Position numbers and translations under genes: made by a program. From the NCBI RefSeq assembly GCF_042477335.2, contig NC_091247.1, positions 8,454,501-8,518,500 on the forward strand: a stretch of 64,000 nt of DNA. Direction: 5' to 3'. Positions 39,601-50,394 of the stretch are shown here, piece after piece. The stretch comes from Ovis canadensis. Its lineage: Eukaryota; Chordata; Mammalia; Artiodactyla; Bovidae. The notes beneath the pieces were generated by a model. The model saw nothing but the letters and a program-made list of their open reading frames with translations. It was not told the DNA's origin and ran no database searches. The stretch's first letter is position 1, and each line of letters starts with the position of its first letter.

Positions 39601-42600
39601 AGGAAACCCGGCCCTGGCGTGGGGTACACGTACCTTCTTCCCAGGAACCTGCACCTCTTCCTCTGGGCCTTCTGGCTTTGCCTGCGGAAACTGGAGAGGG
39701 GCCTCCATCTCCTTGGGGGTCTCCAGTAAAGGTGGCTCCTGCTTCCAAGAGAGGATCAGGGCCCGGGCCCTCTGTTCCCGATCCTTGAGCCGCCTGCCAA
39801 AGCGAGTTGTCAGGGCGCTGGGTAAGCCTCTCTGACTCACCCCGCCCTTCCTAGGACTGGATGGTGGCCTGAAAAGGCAAGTAGGTGCCTTGAGCCCCAG
39901 CTGTCCCCCAACTCTGGGCCTGTGGGCCCTCCTGTAGAAACTTACCCCAGGATGTCCTGAGGGGTGCTGGTGTACACCCTGTGCTCCACCATTCGCTCCA
40001 GCTGCAACCTAGCCAGGTTCGCCACCTGGCTGCTTAGCACCTCTTCCACTGACATGCCGGGGAAAAGGTTGGTCATCAGTGGAAGTAGCTGCCAGGAAGG
40101 AAGGTGACCAGAGTCAGGTGTGGGCCAGGACAGGAGGAGATGGTGTGGCACTGCCCTGACTGGCAGAGTCCCTTCTCAGGGCCGAAGAAGGGAAGAGTTT
40201 ACAAATTCAGCATCAGTCGCTCAGTCGTGTCCGACTCTTTGTGACCCCATGAACTGCAGCAACCCGTCAGGCTCCTCCGTCCATGGGATTTTTCCAGGTA
40301 AGAATACAGGAGTGGACTGTCATTTCCTTCTCCATGGGATCTTCCCAACCCAGGGATTGAACCTGGGTCTCCTGCATTGCAGGCAGACTCTACTATCTGA
40401 GCCATCAGGGAAGCCCTTTTATAAACTGTTGTTTCTAAAGGGCCAGACCCTTTGGGCCCGAACTATTGGGAGATCTTGAGAAAGGAACTACGTGAGGGAG
40501 TTCTGAGTCTTATCATGGGTTCTAGAGTCAGCCAGAGGAGGGTGTGACCTCCAAGCTCTATGACCTGGGGCAAGGGAACTGACTTCTCTGAGCCCTACCC
40601 TCTTCCCTCTGTAGATTATGGGGTGACGATAATGTTACCTGTCTCGTAGGTGTTAAAGAGGGTTAAACGGGGGGATATAAGCTGAAGTGGTTAGAACGGT
40701 GCCTGGCTCTGGGTTACCTGCTCAGTTGCGTCCAACTCTTTGTGACCCCATGGACTGTAGCCTTCCAGGCTCCTCTATCCATGGAACTCTCCAGGCAAGA
40801 ATACTGGCGTGGGTTGCCATTTCCTTCTCCAAGAACAGTGCCTGGCACATAGTAAATGCTCTGGCATCATTACTGTCTTAGCCACTCAGTCGTGCCTGAC
40901 TCTTGTGACCCCATGTACTGTAGCCCATCAGGCTCCTCTGTCCATGGGATTTCCCAGGCAGGAATACTGGGGTGGGTTGCCATTGCCTTCTCCAGGGGAT
41001 CTTCTGAACGCAGCAATTGAACTTGTGTCTCCTGCAGTGGCAGGCAGATTCTTTACCGCTGAACCACCAGAGAAGGTACATATACTATGTATGCTCTGGC
41101 ATTAGCAGTGCTTATCACTGCTAAGAATCCAGGTTTCTTTTAGGGACAGGGTGTATCTTTAGGTGGTCAGAGGTATTGACTCTGGAGCCTACCCTCCTGG
41201 CCCAGCAAGAACACACCTTGGGTTGCTTGGGGTCAAGGAGCAGAACAGTGGCAACATCCTGGCGGGCTCCAAAAATGTTCTGCAGGAGCTGCCGGCTCCT
41301 GGCGCGGTACAGGTAGTACTGGGGCTTCTGGGGATTGTGCTGGATGGCCATTGAGAAGTGGTTCTCTGCCTTCTGGAACTGCCTGCAGGACACAGTGGGC
41401 CACAGGGTGCTCTGAGCTGGGCCACCTGGGAGGAATAGGGGCTGCTGGACCTCCCTGGGGAGTCTGGGGAAAACCAGGCTAGTTTCTGCTCCCTGCCACC
41501 AACACCCCTCTTGATGGACCCAACACTTAAATGCTAGTGTAAAGTCCCAAAATAAGTGAACATTTTTATGATCTTGGAATAGGAAGGACTTTCTGAATGT
41601 CATAAACCCAGCAGCTAAATATGAAAAAAAAAAAAAACTAATTTGACCACAATTAAATCCCATTATTTAGTAGAAAAGGCACCACAAAAGAAAGCAGCAA
41701 ACAGGGAAGAATATTTTGCCACATAAGGCAGATAATAAGCAAACTTTCTAGCCTACAAAGAACTCTTATAACCCAAAAAGTTTTTATTGGGTAATTGAAA
41801 ACCAAATGGGAGAACAATTTAGGCAGACCATAATGGCCAATAAACACATGAAAAAATGCTGTCCTGTACCCACAATTTAAATATGCAAAGTCAATCCAAT
41901 GCAAGAGAACCATTTTTTTTTTTTTTTTTTGCCTACAGATTAGCAAAGTTAAAAAATAGTGTTAATACTCTGTGCTAGGGAGGTTTGGGGAAATGAAGAC
42001 TTTCTTTTACTGGGGGAAGTTTATATTGGTTCGTTGTTTTTTTTGAGAACAATTGGGTATCATCTTTAAAATGTTAAAATTTCACACTCAACAATTTAAC
42101 TTCCAGCAATCTAACTACAGAATTACTAGTATGAACGGATGGAAACGTATGTCTTTGGTCTCATTCCTGCATTATTTATAATTAAAAGAAAAGGAAAACA
42201 GCTCACATTCATCAGCAGACTATTGTCTAGAGAAGTTAATTGTGGTACTTCCGCTGAATGGAATACTTTGCAAACAATAAAAGAGAACGAAGTCATTCTA
42301 TATGTAACAGCCATGGGAAGTAAAAAAGCCTATCAAATATTAGCTTAGCACGATCTGACTTTTGTAAAATGATAGCAATTGTTAATATATGCGTAGAAAT
42401 CAATCTTGAGGACTCTTTACCAAACTCACCCAGATAGGGGAGGCGTTGGGAGACAGGTATTAGAAGGAACTTCCATTTTCTGAGTCTTATGCTACTGAAT
42501 ACTTACTTTAAAAAATAATAATAATAAAAGCCCAATTACCATAACAATATTCAGAGAAAAGTGAAGGATTTTTAGCGAAAACTTGGAAAATAAAATTGAT

Positions 42601-45600
42601 ATTTAGGAGACTTAACTGGGAGAGCAGAGACGTTTTGACCCAGGGAGCCCAAGCAGGCGGCTTCATCCCAGACTTCCCCGGCCCCGCCCATAGCCCAGTA
42701 TGCCCCGCCCACGGGGCCGCCCCACCCACCATCGGCTCACACCTGCTCTGGTGCTCGCAGAAGCCCAACTTCTCCTGCAACAGGCCCATGCGCAGGTGGG
42801 CGCCCTCGTCCCTCGGACTCAGTGCCAGCGCCTGCTGGTAGTCCGCCTCAGCAAAGGTCAGGTTGCCCAGCTGGAAGAAGCAATCTGGAGCGCGGGGACT
42901 GAATGGGGATCGCAAAAACCCAGGGCGCAGGAGCAGCGGCCCAGTTGGCTCCACCCCCTAGGAGGCGGGGCCTGCAACTGATAATACCCGTGGGCGGTAG
43001 CCAGCCCCTGCAGCCGCTTTTCGGCGCAGCTGGGCACCTCTTTCTAGATACCTGATCTGAGCATTTTGAAGGACTATGTAGCGAGATGGTCTCTCAGACG
43101 TTTCCCCGCCCCCCCAACCCCGTAGTGTGTCCGTGGGACACTGAGACTCCTCTTCGGCCCCTTCTCCCTCCCTCCCTCCCTCGGGGCTCTCGAGCGCCCA
43201 GTCCAGGCCTTAGAGAGGCAAGGGGCTCACGCAGGGCTCCCCGGGACCCCACTCACCGCCGCGGTTGATGTAGAGTCCTTTCTCCTGCTGCTCGTCCTTG
43301 AGCGCCTTGTTGAGCAGCAGCACGCTCTCCTGGTAGGCGCCCTGCATGTAGCAGTGCACCGCGAAGTCGTTGTAGGCCAGCAGCAGTTGGCGCTGGGCCT
43401 GCTGAACCAGCTCCTCTTGGTGCTCGCTCATCATGTCCAGCGCCTTCAGGAAGTCCTCCACTGCCAAGTCAAAATCCTGGAGCCGTCGGTACATGGTGCC
43501 CCTGCGGGAGAGGCATATGAGAGCCAGAGCACCCCCACCGGCTTGGGGTGTCCCAGAGAGTGGATGCAGCTCTGGGTCCTCTGACCTCTGGAGGTGGCAG
43601 GGCGGCCTCCCTGCTCATGCATTAGATTTGGTCTGTGCGGCTCCCCGATTGCTACTGAGCTAGCTTGGTGATTCTACTTTCCTTTACAAATAACTTCTCT
43701 CTTTCTTTTTGGGAGCAACGTGCCTGCCAGCCTCTCTGCTAAGGCTTTTTGTACACAGGATGAATGTTTTACCTCCACTGTTTGTTTGAGAAAACCCAGG
43801 GTCAGGGAAGTTAAATGGCCCAGAATGAGGTGTTGAGCCCTTGCTGGGGAGGTAGGGGGTGAAAATTCAAACCTAAGCCTCCTCTCCTGGGCTGAGTTGG
43901 GCTGAGCCTCCCAGTATAAACTGCTCAGCAGGGTTGGGGGTCCAGGATTCCCAGGTTAACAGGCTGCTGCCTGCCCCTTCTCCAAAAGCGTAGCAGAAAC
44001 CACCTCCCACGATCCCTCAGTTCTGATGGCGAGCAGGGAAAGACCCTTAGAGACTAGACGGGGAGACTGAGACCTGGGGAGTGTCATGGGCTCTCCTGAG
44101 ATCACACAGCACATCTGAGGCAAGGCAGGGCCTGGGACCCAAGACAGCATTTCCCCACCCAATACCGGAAGAGGAAGAAGCTGGGGTCCAGAGGGTTGTT
44201 CTCAATGGCACAGTTGATGCACTGCAGCGCATGTTGCAACTTGCCCTGCACTGCCAGGACCCCGGCATCTTGGCGTGCCTGCTCGGCCTGGCCCACCATC
44301 ACCTGGAGCAGCACCTTGGCCTGTGAGTGCTTGGGATCCAATAGCAAGGCACTGTGTAGGTCTCGATAGCAGAGGTTGGGCTGTGGGGGTGCAAGGCAGA
44401 GATGGCGTCAGGGCTGCACCCAAGCTGAACTCTTCCGTGTTCACTGTGGGGAGGCAGACCTCTGGGCAGGCCAGCATCATGCCACCCATCTTCAGTGCCC
44501 TGCCCCACCCCTCCGTTGCTGTTTTGCCTTTTTTGTCTCTTGAAGGAGGAAGGGAGCATTGTGGGAAAATCCTATCCAAGGGCCCATCCCTACTGGCCCC
44601 TTTCCAGATGTGACCTCAGATGAGCCAGGTCTGCCTCAGTGGTTTTTGCTGTAAAATGGGGCTACAGATGCCTCCTCCTTGCAGGACTTCTGCGAGGCTC
44701 ACTTGAGGTAGGGGGAGGCCATGGTCTCCAGACCATGACTGTCATGTCCTCCCTGTCCTCCCCGGTACACCCTCCCCGACACCTCTGACCTTTAAGCCCA
44801 AGACAATTCTAACCAAGAACAGAGTCAGGCCTGGGCATGAGCAGAAAACATCCCTAGGCCAAAACCTTCCACTGGGTGAGCAGGTCAGTTAGTCAGTCAA
44901 CAGTTTTAGCAAGCACCCCATGTCCTGTGGGGTAATTGGTTGAGGGCAAGAGAGGCAGTGTAGACACTGGGTGGGAGGTGAAAGATGGCAGAAGTTGAGA
45001 CAGGGCTTTGGAATAGGTGGACTTGGGCTCAAGGGGAGCAAGTTAGCCAGACCATCTGAACCTGCTTCCTCATCTGTGAGAAGAGGACAGTGGGTTGTAT
45101 CTAATCTCAGAGGGTTACTGTCAGCCTTAGAGACAAATGTGAGTAAAGTGCTTAGAATGTGTCTATGCATTGTAGGGAGCAGCTGCAATCCCAACACTCA
45201 ACAATAATTGTCAATAATTACTAGTCTACTACCTTTGAAGGAGACTCTCCCATTGAGTCACCTGTGGGACACAAGAGCCCAGCCCCCAGCAGAGGGAGGC
45301 TCTTGGTTCCAGCACCCTGAGGACGCCCTGCTCACTTTAGCCCATCACGTTCCTCCCCTTCCCGAGTCTCCCTCCCCCACCCCCCAAGCACCCTGGCCAA
45401 ACTGGAACAACAGGCCTTGTTCTGGATGCCTCTGTTTTCCACACTCTCACCTCTCCAGCCCCCTAGTCAGTCTCCAGTCCTGCTTCCAAAGGTCTGAAGA
45501 ACTTGCCCCCCTCCTTGCCACCATCCTGCCATCCTCCCTAAGCCCCACTCCTATCCAGATGGATGGTACCCAGGCTTCCAGTCTCCGGATTTGCCCCTCT

Positions 45601-48600
45601 GCAACCACCCCCCCAGCCTATATGCTCCCTGGCAGCCAAAAGGACTTTTCTAAGGCCCGCTGCCCCAGGGAGCACCCTTCTGAGGTTCCTGCTGCTCCCC
45701 AGGAAGAAGTCAGGGTGCCCTGGGGTTCACGAGATCCTGCCCATCACTCACTCATCCCTGAAGCCCATCCTTCCTTGTGACCCCAAGTCTCACATCTAAG
45801 GGATGCCTGGTGGCCTCTGATGGTGCTTCACATAATTAGGAAGTCAGTCCTTGTGTAATTATTTGCTGGGGGCCATTTCCCCTGGCCTGTGAGTTCCGTG
45901 AGGGCAGAACAGGCTGAGGCTTCTCACCTTGTGGTCTTCAGGGATTGGTGCAGGCCTGGCAGAGAGCCAGGGCTGAATGATGCTGGAACAACTACCTGAT
46001 TGGGCAGGAGTGGTCAGCTCTGGTCAGGGTTCAGGAAGGACAGGGCTCCCACCACACTGGGGGCTGTGGCCTCTGGGCTGGTGGATAGCCTAGCCTCCTC
46101 CTGTAATCTCAGCACCCAAACAGGGAGGAAGTCCACCCATCGGCCCTGCCCGCCCTGCTCTACCTTCTGGAAGAAGTTGTAGAGCCTGGCCCGGAGGATG
46201 TAGACATCCGCATTGGTGGTGCCTTGCTTCACCTCCTTTGTGACGAATGAGAGGCATTCACGATGCTTTTTGAGGGCCAGGAGACAGGCGATGCTGTGGG
46301 TGGAGGACAAAGGTGCTTGGTCTGCCCAGTGAGAGGAGCAGGAAGGGGATGCTGAGGGGAACAAAGGCTAGCAAGCTCTTGATCAGGGTGCTCACCATCG
46401 ATACCGGAAGCAGAATTTCTCAGGCTGGAGCTCAGAGGCTTGGGAGAAGACGGTCAAGGCATCCAGAAAGGCACATTGCTCAAAAAGGCACTGGCCCTGG
46501 TGACACAGGGGACTGTCAATCCTGCTTGTGACCCCAGCCCAGCAGCCTCCATGAACTGAGGGATGGCCATCACTGGGGTGGAATGACAAGGGATGGGGAC
46601 AGAGTCCTTCAGATCAGAGAGAGATTTTAAGAGAGAGAGATACAGACACAGAGAGATACAGAGCTGGGTAGACAGCAAGACACAGAAATATACAGTTAGT
46701 GACAGAGAGATAGCAATACAGACGTAGGAACAGGGAGAAAAGAGAAAACCCGAGAGGTGGATCAGAACAGCAGGTCTAACGGTAACAGGCTCCTTCCTGG
46801 ACCAGGGCTCCAGGTGCCAAGCCCTGTATTAAGAATACAGGAAATTTCTGTATTCTTAGGGGTACATATAACTAAGGGAGTTCCCTGGCTGTCCAGTAGG
46901 TAGGACTCAGTGCTTTGACTGCAAGGATGTGTGTTGGGGAACTAAGATCCTGCAAGCTGCCCAGGTGCAGCAAAAAAACAAAAAACCCTAAATTTATCTC
47001 ATTGGGACTAGGTAACATTCCCCTTTTAGATGAAGGAACTGAGGCTCAGAGAAGCGGAGTGACCTTTCCAAGGGCACACAGAAAGAACAAGATCGGCCTC
47101 AGGACCCCCATAGACAGTTTAAGCATGTGGTCTGGTTTTAAGAATGTTTCTTTTTTCAGAGTTGAATAATAATAATAATTATTCCTATTATTTTGGCTGC
47201 ACAGCATGGCAGTGGGATCTTAGTTCCTGACTAGGGATCTTATCCAGGCCCCACCCCACCCTGCAGTGGAAATGCAGCATCCTAACCACTGGACTACCAC
47301 GGAATTTCCAGAATTGAATTATTGACATTAAAAACCAAGACATCAAAGTTGTGAACATGGGGGAAAAATCAGGACTTTTTTGGGATTTTATGGCTTAATA
47401 TCATCTTTATTATGCATTATAAATGGGGGATACTCTTGTCTTTTTAGTGCTGGGAGCCCGTGGACTCTAGGGCTGTGCTGTCCAGTACAATAGCCATAGC
47501 CATACAAATTCAAATTGATTCAAACTAAATATCAGTACAATTCAAAAATTAGTTCCTCAGTCACCCTCTTGTCTTTTTAGTGCTGGGAGCCTGTGGGCTC
47601 CAGGCCTGTGCTGTCCAGTACAATAGCCACCTGCTGCCCACGGCCATACAAATTCAAATCGATTCTAATTAAATATCAGTACAATTAAAAAATGAGTTCC
47701 TCAGTCACACTCGCCACATTTCAAGGGCTCAACAGTTCTACGTGGCTGGTGGCCATCGGAATGGACAGTAATCATCGTGCTAAGTGATCATTGTCACTTC
47801 TGCAGAGAGTTCTATTGGATGTACCCAGCCCTGGTGGTGGATGAACCTGGAAGGTAGGAGAGGTCATGAGAAGGAGTGGCAGAAGGGGACACAGACGCAG
47901 GGACAAGAAGGTCGCCAGGAAGTCAGGGCTGGCTCTGGGAGCAAGGAAAACCCCCAGAGTTGGAGGGAGAACCAGCAAGCCGGGGTGGGAGGTGGGTGCC
48001 TTGTATGGGCCTAGGGCAGCGCCGGGCACCTTCAGGTAAAGCACCAGGGCGAGCCGCTCCAGGTAGTTGTTGTTCTCTGGCTGGGAGTGGTAGGCCTTTC
48101 GAAGGTTCTGGGCAGCCGAGGAGAAGTCGCAGAGCTGGATATAAGCCTCGGCTCTTAAGGCATAGAATTCTACCTGAGGGAGAGGGGACCCAGACTGCTG
48201 TTCCCCTCCCCACGATCCGCCCTGAGGTTTGCCACTCGGCTACCACAGGGACTCTGTGGCCCTGAGAGGTGAGAATGTAAGCGTGGGACAGCAACTGCCC
48301 GTGCCCACCCAAACCCTCCCTCTCACCAGCTGGGGGTCCAGGTGGAGGGCGCGGGAGAAGAAGAGCACGGCCATCTCCCAGTCCTCTTGCTCCAAGCACT
48401 GATGAGCTCGATGGTAGCTGTGGGGGACAGGGGGCCACAGGCAGGGGGGTGGCTGGCCCTGACTTGGGACCAGCCCAAGACATAGAGCTGGGGCTTTGCA
48501 AATGGGTTGCAAGAATGGGGGACTTGGGTAGGAAGACAATAGGGGTAGACAGAGACCCAGGGAGAGGAGGATGGCCATTCTTGGAGCTCATCCAGCCTTG

Positions 48601-49576
48601 TTTTTTCGCTGCTGAGATGGAAGAGCCCTATTATACAGTTGAGCTCGCTGAAGCTCAGAGAGGGAGAGTAACTCGCCCAAGGCTGGACAGCATGTCAATG
48701 GCTCTGCAGGGAAGGTACCTGGGACCCCTGGGCAAGGGAGTCACTCACTATTCCCTGACTTTGAGGGGCACAGTTAGCCCTGTAGCCTTTGGTTTTACAT
48801 CATCAAAGTTCTGGAAGATTTGGCTGGTCCCAAAGATGCGCTGGAGGGTCCCCTTTGGCACAGGAATCACCCATGGCTTTGGGATGTGTTGTGAGGGAGC
48901 TTTGTCACGCTCCAGACCATCCTGGAACCAAGGAACAGCAAGCTGGAGCAAGCCTCAAAGACAATCCCCACTCCACTGACACACTCTCCTCGGGTGTTTT
49001 ACAGGATGGGGGAGGGGGTGGAAAGGCGGCCCGGGAGGAGACACAGTCTGGGGTCTGGTGGCCCTCCCAGCCCCATTCCCCTTAACCTCTCTCCGGTCCT
49101 GCCTCTCTTTCCTGTGGTCAAGATCTCACGTTCACACTGCTCTCTGCTCTCCTCCTGGTTCCCCTCAGCTTCTACCAGCTACCGACACCCAAAACTCTTC
49201 TCTGCAGCTCAGGCCCTGCCCCAAGCCAAAGGCCCTGGGGGTCCAGCAACCTCTTGTGAGAAGATCTGTGTTCCATTAGTCCATAAGTCCTGTCTATCCC
49301 ACTTCCTACAGATCTCTCAGACACCTCCTCTTCTCTCGTCTGAGTCACTGCCATCTCTGTGTCTATGCCAGCTCCGGCCACCCCTCCGACCTCCCCTCCA
49401 GCCGCAGGTCCTAAGACCTCTGTTCTCTGCACAGCAGCTAGAGACTTTACAGAATCGCACAACTGATCTGGCCTCTCCAGAACGAAAACCTTCCCTGCGA
49501 AAGCATACGTGGTCACTTCTCCCGCACCCTTTGCCTTTGCCTTAGTCTTCTCCCGCACCTCTCCGGAGTCTGTCAT
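35505..49576 (-). CDS. TTC16: TTC16, tetratricopeptide repeat protein 16, 14 coding exons, 994 aa
   Basis: Exons from the 5' end: 49559-49576, 48749-48921, 48327-48417, 48030-48173, 46396-46496, 46164-46293, 44166-44380, 43257-43501, 42743-42884, 41217-41382, 39946-40088, 39634-39817, 37713-37797, 35505-36652. All join in phase to 2985 nt. The start is MTDSGE, then IPKPWVIPVPKGTLQRIFGT. TPR motifs fill residues about 60-475 (e.g. AVLFFSRALHLDPQL, FAEADYQQALALSPRDEG, AENHFSMAIQHNPQKPQYY). The C-terminal third is low complexity, with a 13-residue tandem repeat. By length it exceeds the human protein I recall (873 aa), mainly in that repeat. TPR proteins are scaffolds; the precise role is not established, and a cilium/testis role is inferred from an X-box-like promoter site. 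The exon-12 acceptor at 39817 is the least certain junction. Confidence 0.93.
35890..36465 (-). repeat. 39-bp coding tandem repeat in TTC16 (14 good copies plus decayed ones)
   Basis: On the minus strand the unit encodes KTDATQIQSQRPS. About 14 well-conserved copies run head to tail. They fall into subtypes (KTDATQIQSQ, KMEAALIHSQ, KTEAVQIQNQ) in a mixed order suggesting higher-order duplication. Four further decayed copies extend to about 35770. All copies keep the 39-bp register, so the frame stays open. Confidence 0.92.
38930..39186 (+). mobile_element. tRNA-Glu-type SINE (CHR family), long form
   Basis: 'ggcttccctggtagtccagt' head, 'ggttcaatccctggcccggg' box B, then the long body with 'ctgcaactattgagcccatt'. 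Confidence 0.85.
39190..39390 (-). mobile_element. Bov-tA SINE
   Basis: Antisense, 'agttgctcagttgtgtctga' to 'ctgagccaccagggaagg'; abuts the preceding SINE. Confidence 0.9.
40205..40416 (-). mobile_element. Bov-tA SINE
   Basis: Antisense full copy in the TTC16 intron between exons 10 and 11. Confidence 0.9.
40520..40870 (+). mobile_element. MIR relic split by a SINE
   Basis: The MIR 5' part ('tctatgacctggggcaaggg' to 'gaacggtgcctggctctggg') resumes after the inserted Bov-tA as 'acagtgcctggcacatagta'. The phrase 'gtgcctggc' is present on both sides, as a target-site duplication. Confidence 0.55.
40712..40832 (-). mobile_element. Bov-tA SINE, truncated
   Basis: Antisense; only the BovB-like half to 'tgccatttccttctcc' is present. 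Inserted into a MIR. Confidence 0.8.
40876..41080 (-). mobile_element. Bov-tA SINE
   Basis: Antisense full copy, 'ccactcagtcgtgcctgact' to 'gctgaaccaccagagaag'. Confidence 0.9.
41620..42400 (+). mobile_element. Old LINE-1 (L1M/HAL1-like) fragment
   Basis: AT-rich block with L1-like phrases ('cctacaaagaactcttataa', 'ccaataaacacatgaaaaaa', 'ggaatactttgcaaacaata') and a 22-base T run near 41911-41932. Antisense to TTC16, in the intron between exons 9 and 10. Confidence 0.6.
44381..46163 (-). other. TTC16 intron between exons 6 and 7
   Basis: Unique sequence with old MIR/L2-like fragments (about 44630-44720, 45040-45200, 45320-45920) and no young transposon. The plus-strand ORF at 45208-45780 is C-rich and lacks any recognisable domain. 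Confidence 0.45.
46610..46745. repeat. Degenerate GA/GATA-type simple repeat
   Basis: Purine-rich run of AGAGAGAGATACAGACA-type words in a TTC16 intron. Confidence 0.6.
46876..46985 (+). mobile_element. tRNA-Glu-type SINE (CHR family), short
   Basis: 'gggagttccctggctgtcca' head, 'ggggaactaagatcctgcaa' and an A-rich tail. Confidence 0.75.
47190..47311 (-). mobile_element. tRNA-Glu-type SINE (CHR family)
   Basis: Antisense, 'ttttggctgcacagcatggc' to 'ggactaccacggaatttcc'. Confidence 0.75.
47435..47770. mobile_element. DNA-transposon-like MER repeat with internal duplication
   Basis: 'tgtgctgtccagtacaatag' and 'cacatttcaagggctcaaca' resemble a hAT/MER-class non-autonomous element; subfamily not certain. 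A 133-bp unit at 47435-47567 is repeated at 47568-47706. Confidence 0.5.
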
Positions 49577-49657
49577 GAGGCCCCTTCGGGGAGGACCCCT
49601 GGGCCTGGACCAGCTTACTCGCGATCTTCACTTTCCTCTTGGCCCCCTCCTCCCGAC

Positions 49658-49670
49658 GTTGCTAGGCATC
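49658..49670. promoter_or_regulatory. X-box-like (RFX) site upstream of TTC16
   Basis: The sequence GTTGCTAGGCATC differs by one base from the palindromic RFX X-box form GTTGCTAGGCAAC. It lies 82 bases upstream of the TTC16 ATG. RFX factors are known to drive ciliary genes through such sites; function here is inferred. Confidence 0.5.
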
Positions 49671-49772
49671 ATCTCCAGGACGCCCACAGGCTCCGCCCCC
49701 CTTAGCCACGCCCCCAGAATCCCGAGGAGTCCAATCACTGAAATCCAGTTTCAAACCGAGACGGAAAGAGGC

Positions 49773-49980
49773 TGCGCGCTTAGTTGCTCAGTCGTGTCCG
49801 ACTCTTTGCGACCCCATGGACTGTAGCCCGCCAGGCTCCTCTGTCCATGGGATTCTCCAGGCGAGAATACTGGAGTGGGTTGCCATGTCCTCCTCGCGGA
49901 GATCTTCCCGACCCAGGGATGGAATCCAGGTCTCCCACATTGTAGGCGGATTCCTCACCGTCTGAGCCACCAGAGAAGCC
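49773..49980 (-). mobile_element. Bov-tA SINE in the TTC16/PTRH1 promoter interval
   Basis: Antisense full copy, 'gttgctcagtcgtgtccgac' to 'ctgagccaccagagaagccc'. A partial second piece (49982-50037, 'aagaatactggagtgagtag') follows. Confidence 0.9.
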
Positions 49981-50280
49981 CAAGAATACTGGAGTGAGTA
50001 GCCTATCTCTTCTCCAGCGGATCTTCCCGACCCACAACGCTCTAAGAGTTGACACCTTGCAATGGCTTTAGCAAGTTTTTATTAGCTGGGGAAGGCAAGG
50101 AAAAGGCTTGCCGGCTTTCCGCAGCGAGGCAGGGTCCCAGGGGTGGGTCAAAACAAGGCACATTGCTTCCCAATCCAGTGGTCAAACAAGGGCTCCGCGA
50201 GCCCCACGACAAACCCCGCAGGAGGCGGTGACGCGGCACAGCGGAATGCGCGGGGATGCCCGGACTAGGCCACCGCCCCG

Positions 50281-50394
50281 CCACTTCCGCCCCTCAGAAG
50301 GGTGGCGGCCACGTGGCCCGCCCCGGATTGGGCGTTAGAGGCTAGGGGCTGGCTGACGTCAGGGGGCGGGGTCCGCGTCCTGAAAGCGGGCAGC
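50281..50394 (+). promoter_or_regulatory. PTRH1 core promoter with E-box, CCAAT and CRE
   Basis: An ETS-like ACTTCCG near 50283, an E-box CCACGTGG at 50309-50316, a reverse CCAAT (GGATTGGG) near 50326-50333 and a perfect CRE TGACGTCA at 50354-50361 lie within 114 bases of the PTRH1 ATG. A GC box GGGGGCGGGG follows the CRE. There is no TATA box, consistent with a housekeeping gene. Confidence 0.55.

Larger units (their letters stand above)
46497..48029 (-). other. TTC16 intron between exons 4 and 5
   Basis: Contains a purine-rich GA/GATA-type simple region (46610-46745), two tRNA-Glu-type SINE fragments and a DNA-transposon-like repeat with internal tandem duplication (47435-47770). Confidence 0.55.
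49577..50394. promoter_or_regulatory. TTC16/PTRH1 divergent promoter interval with SINE insertion
   Basis: 818 bases separate the two head-to-head start codons. The TTC16 side (49577-49760) carries an X-box-like site and GC boxes (CTCCGCCCCC, CCACGCCCCC). The middle (about 49773-50040) is a Bov-tA SINE plus a partial second copy. The PTRH1 side (50210-50394) is CpG-rich. Confidence 0.65.

Noticed and set aside
45208-45780. 190-aa plus-strand Pro/Ser-rich ORF in a TTC16 intron
   Set aside because: C-rich L2-like intronic sequence, with no recognisable domain or promoter.
48994-49545. 183-aa plus-strand ORF in TTC16 intron 1
   Set aside because: Pro/Ser/Leu-rich composition artefact, antisense to the intron between TTC16 exons 1 and 2.
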